Notes: generated by a model from the sequence alone, not told the origin. A stretch of 59,203 bases of DNA from an uncultured Methylococcaceae bacterium (GCA_903938485.1 CAJADF010000133.1:1-59203); one strand, 5' to 3'; positions 34,914-44,684 are shown, numbered from the stretch's first letter. Numbers and translations are program-made.

Positions 34914-37218
34914 TATTAAGCTCGTGTTGCAGTTGGGTTACCCTAGCGCGTAAATCTACTATTTCAGTAATATCGATAAAGGTAATCACTACGCCTTCAA
35001 TCACGTTATTGAGCGTACGATAGGGCTGTATTTGCATTCTAAGCCACTTGTTTTGTAGGGTACATATTTCAACCGATTTAACGGTTAAAGTATCTAATAC
35101 CGCGTTAATATCACTGACTAAATGCTGGTAATTAACTAAATTGAGGGCTAAATGGCTAACAGGGCGACCCAGATCACTGGGTATAAGATTCATCACTTCA
35201 CAAGCAGTCGGTGTAAATCTTAAGATACATAAGTCTTTATCTAAAAATAGGGTGGCGATGCCGGTTCCCGCTAACAGATTGTTCATATCGTTATTAGCTT
35301 TTGATAAATCACTGATTCGGCTTTGTAATTCGGCGTTAACGATATTGAGTTCTTCGTTGATACACTGTGCCTCTTCTTTTGATGTTTCAAGTTCTTCATT
35401 GGTCGATTGCAATTCCTCATTCACAGAATGCATCTCTTCTATGGAGCAGCGTAATTCTTCATTAGTGGTTTCTAATTCTTCTTGTACTGCTTGCATATAA
35501 TCATTCTTTAGTTTTAATTCATGTTCTAAAGTGACAATGCGGGCATCAATTTTCTGAGTATCGCTGAGCAAACTTTCAGAAGCAGCACTGGGTTCTGGTA
35601 ACAATGGTTTTGGGGGTTCTGCTTGAGACATATATTTAAGTTCAGTTAATTGTGGAATCAGGCTGTTGAGTTTGTAGTTGTTGGCCGACGGTATTAAATA
35701 GTCCCCGATATGTTTTAATTGATTTTTTTTAAATATTTTTTTGCTTCGATACAGTTTGATGGTGCGATTGAGTGTGTCAAATAAATTATCAAACTCCCCA
35801 ATACTTTCAGAACTGCCTAAAAAAAGGATACCGTGAGAGTTCAGTGCGTAATGGAATAAGGGAATTAAACGCTTTTGTAATTCTAGCGTCATATAAATGA
35901 GTAAGTTACGACAACTAATAAGATCAAGTTTTGAAAAGGGCGGGTCCTTAATGACACTGTGTTCGGAAAATATGACATGATCTCGTAGGTTTTTATTGAT
36001 CCGATAGCCACTGCTCTCGTTATCTATTGTAAAGAACTGTTGTAATCTTTCGGCAGACACATCATAACTGATACTGGCCGGATAAACGCCGTTGCGGGCT
36101 TTTGTTAAAGCATTACGGTTTATATCAGTAGCAAAAATCTGTATTTTTCGAGTTAGGTTTTGGCTATCTAAGTATTCCTGAAAAAGTATGGCTAAAGAAT
36201 AGGCTTCTTCACCTGTAGAGCAACCCGGTATCCAAATTCGCAGGGTGGCTCCAGGTTCTTTATTTTTAAAAAGGCCAGGAATAATGTCTTCTTTTATCGT
36301 CTTAAAAGCTTCTGCATCTCTAAAAAAATGCGTAACCCCAATGAGTAAATCGTTAAGTAACTCGCTGATTTCATGTGGGTTATTTTGTAAGTAATGAATA
36401 TAATGCTCAATACTGTCAATCGCTTGAATAGTCATGCGCCGTTCTATACGGCGAAAAATAGTATTAGATTTATAAAGTGAAAAATCGTGTTGAGTTTCTG
36501 AACGTAATAATTGAATAATCTGTTTTAACGCCGTTGCAGAGTTTAATTGCGTACCGAGTGACGGCTTAAAATAGCTTGGGCAAGCAAGCTGTTCAGCTAT
36601 ATGACTCAGTTGTGCTGGCATGTCTTGGGGATCTAATACATAATCAACCATGCCTGTGGAAATAACACTGCTGGGCATGCCGCTAAACTCCGCAGTCTCT
36701 AAGCTTTGCGCTATGAGTACCCCGCCTTCACCTTTAATGGTTTCTGCTCCCATACAACCATCATTTCCCGTACCAGATAGAATAATAACGATGGCTTTTT
36801 CGCGCTGGTCTTGAGCAAGTGATCTAAAAAAAAAGTCGATAGGTCGGCGGTGTCCGCGTTGAGCTAAAGGTTCAACTGAGTGGAGGTGGCCATTGATAAC
36901 ACTAATATCACGATCAGGGGGGATGATATAAATACTATTGATTTCAATCAACATGCCGTCGGTAATTTCGATTACGGGTAGGCTGGTGTACCGTTGGATT
37001 AATTCAGTTAATAAGCTGGGGTGATCAGGGGCTAGATGTTGAATTAATACAAACGCCATATTGGGCGGGCCATTTTTAGAAAAGCTAGAGAAAAAATTCG
37101 TAAATGCGGCCAAACCACCTGCAGAAGCACCTATACCCACTATTGGGAACTTACAGCTGGCATTATTATCAGGGGGGGCTGGATATGTGCTGCGTTTTGT
37201 TTTGCTTGGATTACTCAT
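34906..37218 (-). CDS. CheB-CheR fusion with coiled coil and PAS domain
   Basis: This 770-residue protein starts with a CheB methylesterase domain that lacks the usual receiver domain; the catalytic triad residues appear in GIGASAGGL (Ser), IQHLAPDHPS (His) and GTGNDGCMG (Asp). A CheR methyltransferase follows (about 215-480; FFRDAEAF, WIPGCSTGEEAYSLA, CRNLLIYM), then a long coiled coil of repeated NEEL(Q/E) units (about 560-650) and a PAS-like domain. Such proteins modulate signalling with partner histidine kinases, here the overlapping downstream gene. No chemoreceptor gene is nearby, so a classical chemotaxis role is unproven. Confidence 0.93.
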   Translation of the reverse strand: MSNPSKTKRSTYPAPPDNNASCKFPIVGIGASAGGLAAFTNFFSSFSKNGPPNMAFVLIQHLAPDHPSLLTELIQRYTSLPVIEITDGMLIEINSIYIIPPDRDISVINGHLHSVEPLAQRGHRRPIDFFFRSLAQDQREKAIVIILSGTGNDGCMGAETIKGEGGVLIAQSLETAEFSGMPSSVISTGMVDYVLDPQDMPAQLSHIAEQLACPSYFKPSLGTQLNSATALKQIIQLLRSETQHDFSLYKSNTIFRRIERRMTIQAIDSIEHYIHYLQNNPHEISELLNDLLIGVTHFFRDAEAFKTIKEDIIPGLFKNKEPGATLRIWIPGCSTGEEAYSLAILFQEYLDSQNLTRKIQIFATDINRNALTKARNGVYPASISYDVSAERLQQFFTIDNESSGYRINKNLRDHVIFSEHSVIKDPPFSKLDLISCRNLLIYMTLELQKRLIPLFHYALNSHGILFLGSSESIGEFDNLFDTLNRTIKLYRSKKIFKKNQLKHIGDYLIPSANNYKLNSLIPQLTELKYMSQAEPPKPLLPEPSAASESLLSDTQKIDARIVTLEHELKLKNDYMQAVQEELETTNEELRCSIEEMHSVNEELQSTNEELETSKEEAQCINEELNIVNAELQSRISDLSKANNDMNNLLAGTGIATLFLDKDLCILRFTPTACEVMNLIPSDLGRPVSHLALNLVNYQHLVSDINAVLDTLTVKSVEICTLQNKWLRMQIQPYRTLNNVIEGVVITFIDITEIVDLRARVTQLQHELNNV

Positions 37219-37250
37219 TTATCGGGTCTCGGGTAGTAAAGAGTAACAAG

Positions 37251-37282
37251 CATTGCCATTAGACTTTTTTTCAATGGCAATG
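37251..37282. repeat. Perfect 10-base inverted repeat upstream of the CheB-CheR gene
   Basis: CATTGCCATT (37251-37260) and AATGGCAATG (37273-37282) flank a 12-base T-rich loop. It lies 33 bases before the CheB-CheR start and 95 bases after the end of the DUF5765-like gene on the same strand. Read on either strand it could be a hairpin terminator or an operator; the T run is inside the loop, which argues against a simple terminator. Confidence 0.55.
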
Positions 37283-37376
37283 AAAGTGGTTGCAAAAGCA
37301 ACACGTTTTGGTGCTTTTACTGGTCTAGCTATTCCTTAAAGCGCTTACCTGAACATTGCCCTAAAAATTGATGAGC

Positions 37377-38096
37377 TTAGTGACTAAGGGCGGTTTCTGT
37401 ATTATCGGATCCGCTAAAAAAATTTTTAAAGTACGGCATAAAACTGACTGTGGTGGGTATTGAATAGAAGCAATAAATCGCAGCAGCCTCACCTGTAGTC
37501 ACTCCAAAGACCCATTGTGGCACAAATAAAGTCATTAAGGCCATAAAACAATGATAGCTGGCAATTTTATAGTTATGCTTCCAAACAAAACCACTTAAAG
37601 CCAAACCAAATAAAGAGCCATGGGTCACTAAGGTGCCAAAGGCGCTAGAAATGTGATAACCAATGTGATACTTACCCATAAATAAACACGAAACCATATT
37701 GCCAATAAAGTTAGGTTTTGCGTCGATGACTTGCCAATCTTTGGGGAGAAAGGCACACAGAATAAAGAAACTACTTAAGCATGCTCCTAAAATGGTGGCT
37801 TTTTTAAGTGCGGTTTTGTCAGAAGAATAAGTAGCCAAGGCCGGCATGATAGCAAAGGCTTGTAAGGCGATATGATAGGTGGAAACTTCACTTAAAAAGC
37901 TATTGAGGCCATAGCCACATTGATCAGCGACTGGATAAGCAAAATACTGAATAAACTCCATTAGCGCAAAATGAAAAATAGCATAGGCTCTAGCAAAGCG
38001 TACCCAAAAAGATTCAGTTTTATCTAAGAAAGTAACTCCTGACGCCGCTAGTCCTATAACACCAAGCCCCAACGACATATCAGCACTAAAACACAT
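37377..38096 (-). CDS. Multi-helix membrane protein (DUF5765-like)
   Basis: This 239-residue protein has about seven hydrophobic helices. The N terminus MCFSADMSLGLG and the later FALMEFIQYFAYPVADQC resemble the DUF5765 family of membrane proteins of unknown function. It lies upstream of the CheB-CheR gene on the same strand, but a 158-base gap with an inverted repeat separates them. No catalytic residues are evident. Confidence 0.65.
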   Translation of the reverse strand: MCFSADMSLGLGVIGLAASGVTFLDKTESFWVRFARAYAIFHFALMEFIQYFAYPVADQCGYGLNSFLSEVSTYHIALQAFAIMPALATYSSDKTALKKATILGACLSSFFILCAFLPKDWQVIDAKPNFIGNMVSCLFMGKYHIGYHISSAFGTLVTHGSLFGLALSGFVWKHNYKIASYHCFMALMTLFVPQWVFGVTTGEAAAIYCFYSIPTTVSFMPYFKNFFSGSDNTETALSH

Positions 38097-38361
38097 ATTT
38101 CCTCCATTTTAATCAATAGTAAAAGTATATTTTACTACAATGTGTGTGTTTTTATGGGTGAACTTGTTATGGTTTAGCAGGAACTTATGCATAAAATTGC
38201 TAATGACTCGGTAAAAAAGTGCTCTGTAGATAAAGCTAATATGACACATATTGCTTAATAATTGCGGGTAGTTAGAGTGATAAGCGTGAGCAAGTAGTGC
38301 GGACAGGGCAACTTGCGGATGTGTAAGGGTATTTTTTGTTTAAAGTGTGGGATGATTAAGC

Positions 38362-39069
38362 TTAATTACGCATTTGTCTGAGTATCCAATTATGGCGGCT
38401 TATTACATAGGCTGTAGGTTTGTCAGCTTTTAGCCTTAAGGGATTAGGTAAGGTTGCGGCGAGTATGGCTGCTTGTGACCGAGTTAGGTTTTTGGCTGAG
38501 GTATTAAAATAGCGTTGACTGGCCGCTTCAATACCAAATAAATGATCACCAAATTCTGCAATGTTGAGGTATACGGCCATAATTCTTTCTTTTGACCAGA
38601 AGATTTCTATTAATAAGGTAAACCACGCTTCCAATCCCTTCCTAAAAAAACTTTTTGCGGGTGTTAAAAACAGGTTTTTAGCGACTTGTTGAGTAATAGT
38701 GCTAGCACCTCTTAATTTACGATTACCATTCATATAAGCATTGGCCGCTGATTTAATAGCGTTTAAATCAAAGCCAAAGTGTTCATAAAAAAGCTGATCT
38801 TCTGACGCAATGACGGCAGCGCTTGCATTAAGTGATATTCTGCCAGGGCTAACCCATTGATAGTCTATAGACTGATAGGTTTGTTCGGTGATTAAATCCT
38901 CATAATGTCTATAAAGCATAAAAGTACTGGTGGGTACGGGCAAAAATTTAAAAACGAGTACCGGGAAGATCGATAGGATGAGAAAGTAAGCGATAAAAAT
39001 AGTTAATAGGGCGCGGACTGAAAAACGTGCCGAACGCTTATTAATGGGATAGCGGTCTGATCTGCTCAA
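38362..39069 (-). CDS. mtgA: Monofunctional peptidoglycan glycosyltransferase MtgA
   Basis: MtgA polymerises lipid II into glycan strands. The 235-residue protein has one N-terminal membrane helix (about 18-42) and the GT51 motifs: EDQLFYEHFGFD with the catalytic glutamate (about 88-99), RGASTITQQVAKNLFL, and KERIMAVYLNIAEFG. The length is normal for the enzyme without a penicillin-binding domain. It overlaps the upstream outer-membrane channel gene by four bases and so appears to be translationally coupled to an export operon. Confidence 0.95.
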   Translation of the reverse strand: MSRSDRYPINKRSARFSVRALLTIFIAYFLILSIFPVLVFKFLPVPTSTFMLYRHYEDLITEQTYQSIDYQWVSPGRISLNASAAVIASEDQLFYEHFGFDLNAIKSAANAYMNGNRKLRGASTITQQVAKNLFLTPAKSFFRKGLEAWFTLLIEIFWSKERIMAVYLNIAEFGDHLFGIEAASQRYFNTSAKNLTRSQAAILAATLPNPLRLKADKPTAYVISRHNWILRQMRN

Positions 39070-40520
39070 GATTTTAATAAGTTGGTTTTGTTAACTGAAG
39101 ATTGATTTTGCCAGCCGCCGCCCAGTGCTTTGTAGAGTGCTACTAAATCCACAGCCATTTGTGCCTGACTATCTGCTAAATTACGTTGAGCTTGGTACAG
39201 CGCTTCTTGAGTTTGTAAAACATCCAGGAACATGGTTAAGCCATTATGATACCGTTCATTAGCTAATTCTAAGGCTAATTGACTACTATTTACAGCGGCA
39301 ATTAGAGCGTGATTACGTTGTTGTTCATTTTGATAAGCATTTAAACTGTCCTCAACCTCTTTAAAAGCAGATAGGACTGTTTTTTCATAATCGATAGAGA
39401 TAACCGCTTGCTGTATCTTTTTACTCTTGATATTAGCGTTTATTTTTCCCCAATTGAAGAGGGGTAAACTGATTGATGATGCGGAAGACCAAGACTTACC
39501 CATGGGGGTAAAGTCCGTTATTTTGCTATTCTGTAAGCCAATAAAAGCGGCTAGATTAAAGCGAGGATATAAATCAGCGGTTGCAACACCAATGTTTGCA
39601 GTGGCTTTGGCAAGTTGTCGCTCTGCTAAACGAATATCAGGTCTGCGCTGTAAAAGCTCAGAAGGTAAGTTATTGATGCTAGGGTTAATGTAGAGTGGAA
39701 TCTGCGAAGATTTTAGCAATAAAGCCATTAGCGCATTGGGCTCTTTATTAAGTAAAATACTTAAACTATGAATAGATTGATTTATAGTTGTGGCGTAATT
39801 AGGTAGAAATGCAGCCGTATTATTAGCTTGTGCTTCTGCCTGAGCAACTTCCAATAAACTAACAAAACCGGCTTGTTGGCGAATCTTAGTTAATTGCACC
39901 GTCTCTATTTGTGACGCTAAGTTCTGTTGAGTAATTAATGTGAGCTGTTGGTAGTTACGTAACTGAATGTAGTGACGGGCCACTTCTGCTAATAAAGTAA
40001 CGAGTATTTGGCGGCTATTTTCAATTTCGCTGTCGATATTTGCATTGGCGGCTTCAATAGCACGTCTCTCGCCACCAAAAATATCGATTTCCCATTGGGC
40101 ATCAAAACCCATTTGAAAGATGTTCATGACTTGATTGCCAGCACCAACACTGCTACCAGAACTGGTTTGTGAGCCAGTGGGAAAGTTATTAAAACGCTGA
40201 GTTTCAGTGCCTTTAGCGGTTAAAGACGGTAGGCCAGCAGTGATAGTAATCCAACGAAGCGTACGTGCATCTTTAACTCTTAATAAAGCTTGTTTTAAGT
40301 CTAAATTCTCAGCGATGGCGTCGGTAATGAGTCGAGTGAGAATCGGATCATTAAATAAAGTCCACCATTCTTCTGCTAGAGCTTGATTAGGCTTTGCTGG
40401 GGTGTTGAGTGAGGTTGACCACTGTTTGGGTGGAACTGTGTTGGGCGCTTTGTAATTGGGCCCTACAGAGCAACAACTTAAACCGAGGCTTATCGCTAAA
40501 AAAAAGGCGGTTTTTATCAT
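39066..40520 (-). CDS. Outer-membrane efflux lipoprotein (NodT/TolC family)
   Basis: This 484-residue protein has a lipoprotein signal (SLGLSCCSVGPNYKAP) and two outer-membrane-efflux repeats typical of NodT/OprM channels. GEWEI-type and RPDIRLAERQLAKATANIGVA segments are diagnostic of the family. It overlaps its upstream HlyD-family partner by four bases. With the adaptor and ABC genes it would form a complete trans-envelope exporter. Confidence 0.93.
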   Translation of the reverse strand: MIKTAFFLAISLGLSCCSVGPNYKAPNTVPPKQWSTSLNTPAKPNQALAEEWWTLFNDPILTRLITDAIAENLDLKQALLRVKDARTLRWITITAGLPSLTAKGTETQRFNNFPTGSQTSSGSSVGAGNQVMNIFQMGFDAQWEIDIFGGERRAIEAANANIDSEIENSRQILVTLLAEVARHYIQLRNYQQLTLITQQNLASQIETVQLTKIRQQAGFVSLLEVAQAEAQANNTAAFLPNYATTINQSIHSLSILLNKEPNALMALLLKSSQIPLYINPSINNLPSELLQRRPDIRLAERQLAKATANIGVATADLYPRFNLAAFIGLQNSKITDFTPMGKSWSSASSISLPLFNWGKINANIKSKKIQQAVISIDYEKTVLSAFKEVEDSLNAYQNEQQRNHALIAAVNSSQLALELANERYHNGLTMFLDVLQTQEALYQAQRNLADSQAQMAVDLVALYKALGGGWQNQSSVNKTNLLKS

Positions 40521-41479
40521 GATGCTGGACCTTTTGGTGCGGCATAGTCTTGCGCCTCGATAAATACATCCATTTGTTGGCCGACAAAAATGGGTAATTG
40601 TTTGCGATCAAAACGATACAATGCTTGTAAGACTCGGGTGTCAACTCGTTCGTTACTATCACCGGTCAACGATTTTTTAGGGACCACATAAGGTTCTACA
40701 TATGCTAACTCTAAGTTAACTTGAAAACTTTTATTGCCGCGTAAAAAGGCTACGGCTTTACTGTTTTTGTCAAAACGCCAAGCATCATTTTCGTCGATAT
40801 CTGCTCGAACATGCACTTGATCTAAATTACCGAGTACTAATAAGGCTGGGTTGACTTTGCCTGCTTGGGCGTATTCACCAGGGCGGATATTGACTTGTAA
40901 GACGACTCCAGCGACTGGGGCGACAATGGTTAAGCGGTTTAATGTGGTTTGTACGTCAGCTAGATTAGCTTCGGCTTGTTGTATAAACGCATTAGCACTT
41001 TCAACTCTGGCTTCTGCTATTGAAACAGTATTATGGCGTTTTAACAATTCTTCTGAACTAATCGCGCGACGATCTGTTACCGCGGTTGCTAAATTGTTAA
41101 GTGTGCGAGCATCGTTTAAGGTGGCTCTTGCAATTAATAAATCGGCTTTAGCTTTAGTTAAATCCGCTTGTTTTATAGCAAGCGTAGCGCGAGCATCTCT
41201 ATCATCAATACTAAACAAAGCCGCGCCCGCTTTAATATTATCCCCCACCTTAACGTTTAAGCTTTTAATGATGCCGGGTAATGGTGTGCCTATCTCGATA
41301 TTGCGACTTTGCGCTTCAACAATCCCCGAGCCCGCTATAAAACTTTTATAGGGGGCAGAGGCGGGTTCAGTTACGGCTTGAGCAATCTGTGTGGGCTTAT
41401 TGCTATTGATGACTGTAAAGATCGCAAAACCTAATCCTGCGGCGGCTAATAGAGGTAATTTGTATTTAAAATTTAACAT
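40517..41479 (-). CDS. HlyD/DevB-type periplasmic adaptor protein
   Basis: This 320-residue protein has one N-terminal anchor helix (about 7-24), a biotinyl-lipoyl-like segment (GTPLPGIIKSLNVKVGDNIKAG), a helical hairpin (about 85-185) and a beta-barrel part (APVAGVVLQVNIRPGEYA). It would bridge the inner-membrane ABC transporter and the outer-membrane channel. It is similar in kind to DevB of cyanobacterial DevBCA. Confidence 0.9.
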   Translation of the reverse strand: MLNFKYKLPLLAAAGLGFAIFTVINSNKPTQIAQAVTEPASAPYKSFIAGSGIVEAQSRNIEIGTPLPGIIKSLNVKVGDNIKAGAALFSIDDRDARATLAIKQADLTKAKADLLIARATLNDARTLNNLATAVTDRRAISSEELLKRHNTVSIAEARVESANAFIQQAEANLADVQTTLNRLTIVAPVAGVVLQVNIRPGEYAQAGKVNPALLVLGNLDQVHVRADIDENDAWRFDKNSKAVAFLRGNKSFQVNLELAYVEPYVVPKKSLTGDSNERVDTRVLQALYRFDRKQLPIFVGQQMDVFIEAQDYAAPKGPAS

Positions 41480-41485
41480 GTTAGC

Positions 41486-42184
41486 TTAGGTCCTAAGAGG
41501 GGCTTTTTTTACATTAATAATATGACCATCATCCATTTCTGCTACTTGGTCAGCAAATTCAAAAATACGTGCGTCATGGGTAACAATCACTAAGGAGCGA
41601 TCTTTTTGTAAGGCGACTGATTTTAATAAATGCATGACGTTTAAGCCGGTTTCATGATCTAAAGCGCTGGTCGGTTCATCGCAAACAATTAAGCGTGGGT
41701 TGTGGATTAAAGCTCTAGCAATAGCGACACGCTGCTGTTGGCCGCCCGATAGTTGGGAGGGTAAAGAAGTCCAGCGTTCACCTAGGCCTACTTGGGTTAA
41801 TAATTCAATGGCTTTGCGCTCAGCAAGATGACGATTCATGCCATTAATAATAAGTGGTATAGCAACATTTTCTGCGGCATTAAGGGCGGGTAGTAAGTTA
41901 AAGGCCTGGAAAACAAAGCCAATGTTTTTGGCTCTAAATTTTAATTTATCTTTGCCTGACAGGTGTTGTAAGTTTTCGCCGAATAATTCACACTCACCGC
42001 TGTTTTGATCAAGAATGCCTGCTATTACAGAAATTAAGGTAGTTTTGCCGCAACCCGAAGGACCCACTAGCATCATGAGTTCGCCCATTGGGATATCTAA
42101 GCTAATACCATCAAGCGCAGTGACAATTTGGCTGTTTGTATCGTAAGTTTTCGTTAAGTTTTGGCAGCGCACAGCTAACGTCAT
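41486..42184 (-). CDS. DevA/MacB-type ABC exporter ATP-binding protein
   Basis: This 232-residue ABC ATPase has Walker A VGPSGCGKTTLI (about 40-51), Q loop FVFQAFNLLP, signature LSGGQQQRVAIARA, Walker B LIVCDEPTSALD and the switch histidine IVTHD. It is of the LolD/MacB/DevA class that works with FtsX-like permeases. It lies two bases after the permease gene. Confidence 0.93.
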   Translation of the reverse strand: MTLAVRCQNLTKTYDTNSQIVTALDGISLDIPMGELMMLVGPSGCGKTTLISVIAGILDQNSGECELFGENLQHLSGKDKLKFRAKNIGFVFQAFNLLPALNAAENVAIPLIINGMNRHLAERKAIELLTQVGLGERWTSLPSQLSGGQQQRVAIARALIHNPRLIVCDEPTSALDHETGLNVMHLLKSVALQKDRSLVIVTHDARIFEFADQVAEMDDGHIINVKKAPLRT

Positions 42185-42186
42185 AA

Positions 42187-43347
42187 TTAGCCTTTAAATA
42201 CGATAGCGGGTTCTAAGCGCAAGACTTTAATCATGCTAATTAAAGCTGCAAATATACAGATGATACTCACACCTGCACCGCTAAAGACTAATAATTGCCA
42301 AGGAAATTTAAACGCCAGAATAGTGTGGCGAGTGGCAAAACCAAATAATGCAGTCAGCCCTACACCTAGGCTATAACCAATACTGCCTACTAACACGGCT
42401 TGCAACAAAATCATTTTGAGTAAGGTCAAGTTACTAGTGCCCATGGCTTTTAATACGCCAAACTGGCGAATATTTTCGAGAGTAAAGTTATAAAAGGTTT
42501 GTCCTGCAATAGCTGCGCCGACAATAAACCCCAGCATGATGGATATTCCGAAGTTAATGGGGATGCCTGTATTGTGCATGAAGTATTGATAAGTGAGCTC
42601 TTTAAATTCAGCTTGAGTGTAAGCAGCCAAACCGGTGTTTTGTTTAATGCGTTGCGTTAATTCATGGAGATCTTGGCCTTGCTTAGACTTGACCAAGATA
42701 AAAGATAAAAGCTTTCTTTCGACCGGTGCATAATTCTTAGCTCTGCTATAAGTCGTGTAAACCATCGGTTGAGATTGAAAGGTACGGGTAGATTTAGCAA
42801 TACCTACCACGATAGCACGCCGGTCGTTAAGTTCTAGGCTGTCACCAATTTTAAGCGGTATGGGTTTTCCACCAGGAATGAGTGAAGGCTTGCCTAGTTT
42901 TTCAGTTGCACCATCTATATCGACTATTACGCTGTCACTGCGTCTTAGGTCATCAAGTTTTCCTTCGATCATCGTCGGAGGCCCGCCTATTAAAGTGGCA
43001 TCGTCTAAACCAATGACATTACACGTCTGAAAAGTACCATCAGTGAGACGAGCTTTTAGTAGGCCTTTAAATAATGGCATGGCCCATTCAACACCGCTAA
43101 TGCCACGTACCCGATAGAGTTCTGTGTCTTGTAAGGGCTTAATATCATCGACAAATTGTACTTTATTATCCATTACCCAAATATCGGGTAGACCAAGATC
43201 GGATATAAAGCTATAGGAGCGTGACATTAAGCCCACAAAGATAGCGGGTTGCTGGGTCATGATTAAGGAGGCAAAAGTGAGTCCCATAATAATACCAATG
43301 TATTTGCCTTTGTCACCCATGAGCATTTTGACGGCAATGTAATTCAT
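42187..43347 (-). CDS. DevC/FtsX-type ABC exporter permease
   Basis: This 386-residue permease has an N-terminal helix (about 17-38), a large periplasmic domain (about 40-255) and three C-terminal helices with the FtsX-like LENIRQFGVLKAMGTSN coupling segment. It is the first gene of the operon permease-ATPase-adaptor-channel-mtgA. The substrate is not known; DevBCA systems export glycolipids, and other members export peptides or drugs. Confidence 0.9.
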   Translation of the reverse strand: MNYIAVKMLMGDKGKYIGIIMGLTFASLIMTQQPAIFVGLMSRSYSFISDLGLPDIWVMDNKVQFVDDIKPLQDTELYRVRGISGVEWAMPLFKGLLKARLTDGTFQTCNVIGLDDATLIGGPPTMIEGKLDDLRRSDSVIVDIDGATEKLGKPSLIPGGKPIPLKIGDSLELNDRRAIVVGIAKSTRTFQSQPMVYTTYSRAKNYAPVERKLLSFILVKSKQGQDLHELTQRIKQNTGLAAYTQAEFKELTYQYFMHNTGIPINFGISIMLGFIVGAAIAGQTFYNFTLENIRQFGVLKAMGTSNLTLLKMILLQAVLVGSIGYSLGVGLTALFGFATRHTILAFKFPWQLLVFSGAGVSIICIFAALISMIKVLRLEPAIVFKG

Positions 43348-43569
43348 CGTGTTAAATTATGAGTCAGGAAATTTGTGGGGAATCAGAAATTATAGGTGTT
43401 TCTGATTGGATTATAAGGTTAAGAAATTTAAATGGCAATGTTAATGCCTCTATCAACTCGTCAGTGCGAACAATAAAGTTGTGATGTATAGCGCTTGCTA
43501 AAGTATAAAATTGAATTAAAGTACGACAACCCCGTAGAATAAAGTTTTATTAGGCTGATAAATAGGTTT

Positions 43570-44424
43570 ATGGATACAAAATTGACAACGACTAATCACG
43601 ATACCGATGTAGTGGGTTTAACTTATGTTTATCCGGTTATATCAAGACGAGTAGGTGGTTTATCCGTGGGTATTAACTTTAATACTAACAATGCTTGTAA
43701 TTGGCGGTGTATATATTGTCAGGTGCCTGATTTAAAATTAGGCGCGGCTCCGGTTTTGGATTATGCATTATTAGAATTTGAGTTGCGCTATTTTCTTAAT
43801 GAGGTATTGCGGGGTGATTTTTATGAGCGCTTTGGTGTTTCTGAAGCAAATAGAGTTATTAAGGATATAGCTATTGCAGGCAATGGCGAGCCTACAAGTT
43901 TAAAAGAATTTGCTAATGCTATTAATTTGGTTGGGGAAATTGCGACTGAAATGGGTGTATTTCCTGATAGTAATTTTGTGTTGATTACCAATGGTAGTTT
44001 AGTGCATCAATTCAAAGTGCAAGAAGGACTAAAAGTATTAAACGCTTACGGTGGTGAGGTCTGGTTTAAATTTGATAGCGCAACCGTTGTTGGTAGGGCT
44101 TTGATTAACAATACTGCGCAAAATTGCAAGGCCAGTATGGAAAATCTAATTTTAGCTAGCCAACTTTGCCATACTAAGATTCAAACCTGTATTGTTAATT
44201 ATAAAGGGCAGGGCTTATCTGTTGTTGAGCGAAACGCGTATTTAGAATTTTTAAGTGAGCTTAAAAAGACTGATGTAGAAATAAAAGATATTCTACTATA
44301 CACGTTGGCTAGGCCTTCTTTACAGCCAGAAGCAGAAGATTTACAGGCTATTTCTTTGGAAACTTTAAACGACTTTGCAGAGGACATTAGATTGCTGGGT
44401 TTTAACCCGAGTGTGAATAAATAA
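43570..44424 (+). CDS. Radical SAM protein
   Basis: This 284-residue protein has the radical SAM cluster motif CNWRCIYC (CxxxCxxC, near residues 43-50) and a GE-type motif GNGEPTS (about 104-110) for SAM binding. The remaining sequence fits a partial TIM barrel with no obvious auxiliary cluster. It resembles radical SAM proteins related to wyosine-type enzymes, but the substrate cannot be told. It stands alone, divergent from the exporter operon, with a 222-base upstream gap in which nothing else was recognised. Confidence 0.88.
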   Translation: MDTKLTTTNHDTDVVGLTYVYPVISRRVGGLSVGINFNTNNACNWRCIYCQVPDLKLGAAPVLDYALLEFELRYFLNEVLRGDFYERFGVSEANRVIKDIAIAGNGEPTSLKEFANAINLVGEIATEMGVFPDSNFVLITNGSLVHQFKVQEGLKVLNAYGGEVWFKFDSATVVGRALINNTAQNCKASMENLILASQLCHTKIQTCIVNYKGQGLSVVERNAYLEFLSELKKTDVEIKDILLYTLARPSLQPEAEDLQAISLETLNDFAEDIRLLGFNPSVNK

Positions 44425-44449
44425 AAGCAGTGTATTTTATATTTTTAGC

Positions 44450-44478
44450 TTGTTATCTTTAAGTCAAATCCCTATAAT
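44450..44478 (+). promoter_or_regulatory. Promoter of tRNA-Leu
   Basis: TTGTTA (44450-44455) and a perfect TATAAT (44473-44478) are separated by 17 bases, and the tRNA begins 18 bases after the -10. It is a strong sigma-70 pattern. Confidence 0.75.
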
Positions 44479-44495
44479 AGTCCGTTCATTAAAGT

Positions 44496-44580
44496 GCGAA
44501 TGTGGCGAAACTGGTAGACGCGCTGGATTTAGGTTCCAGTAGGTAACCCTGTGAGAGTTCGAGTCTCTCCATTCGTACCA
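44496..44580 (+). tRNA. tRNA-Leu (anticodon TAG)
   Basis: This is a class II tRNA of 85 bases with encoded CCA. The acceptor arms GCGAATG and CATTCGT pair, the anticodon loop reads ATTTAGG with TAG in the centre, a long variable arm is present, and the T loop is TTCGAGT. It stands just before tig. Confidence 0.95.
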
Positions 44581-44684
44581 CCCTTTTTTTAAATAGTGCG
44601 AGTCTTCGTTCTATCTTCAAGTTAGATTGATTCCGTCTATATCAATATTCATAAAATTCTTCTATAAATGTGTGAGGTAAAGAG

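Noticed and set aside
40851-41351. 166-codon open frame on the plus strand inside the HlyD-family gene
   Set aside because: It is antisense to an Ala-rich helical hairpin; no independent evidence of coding.
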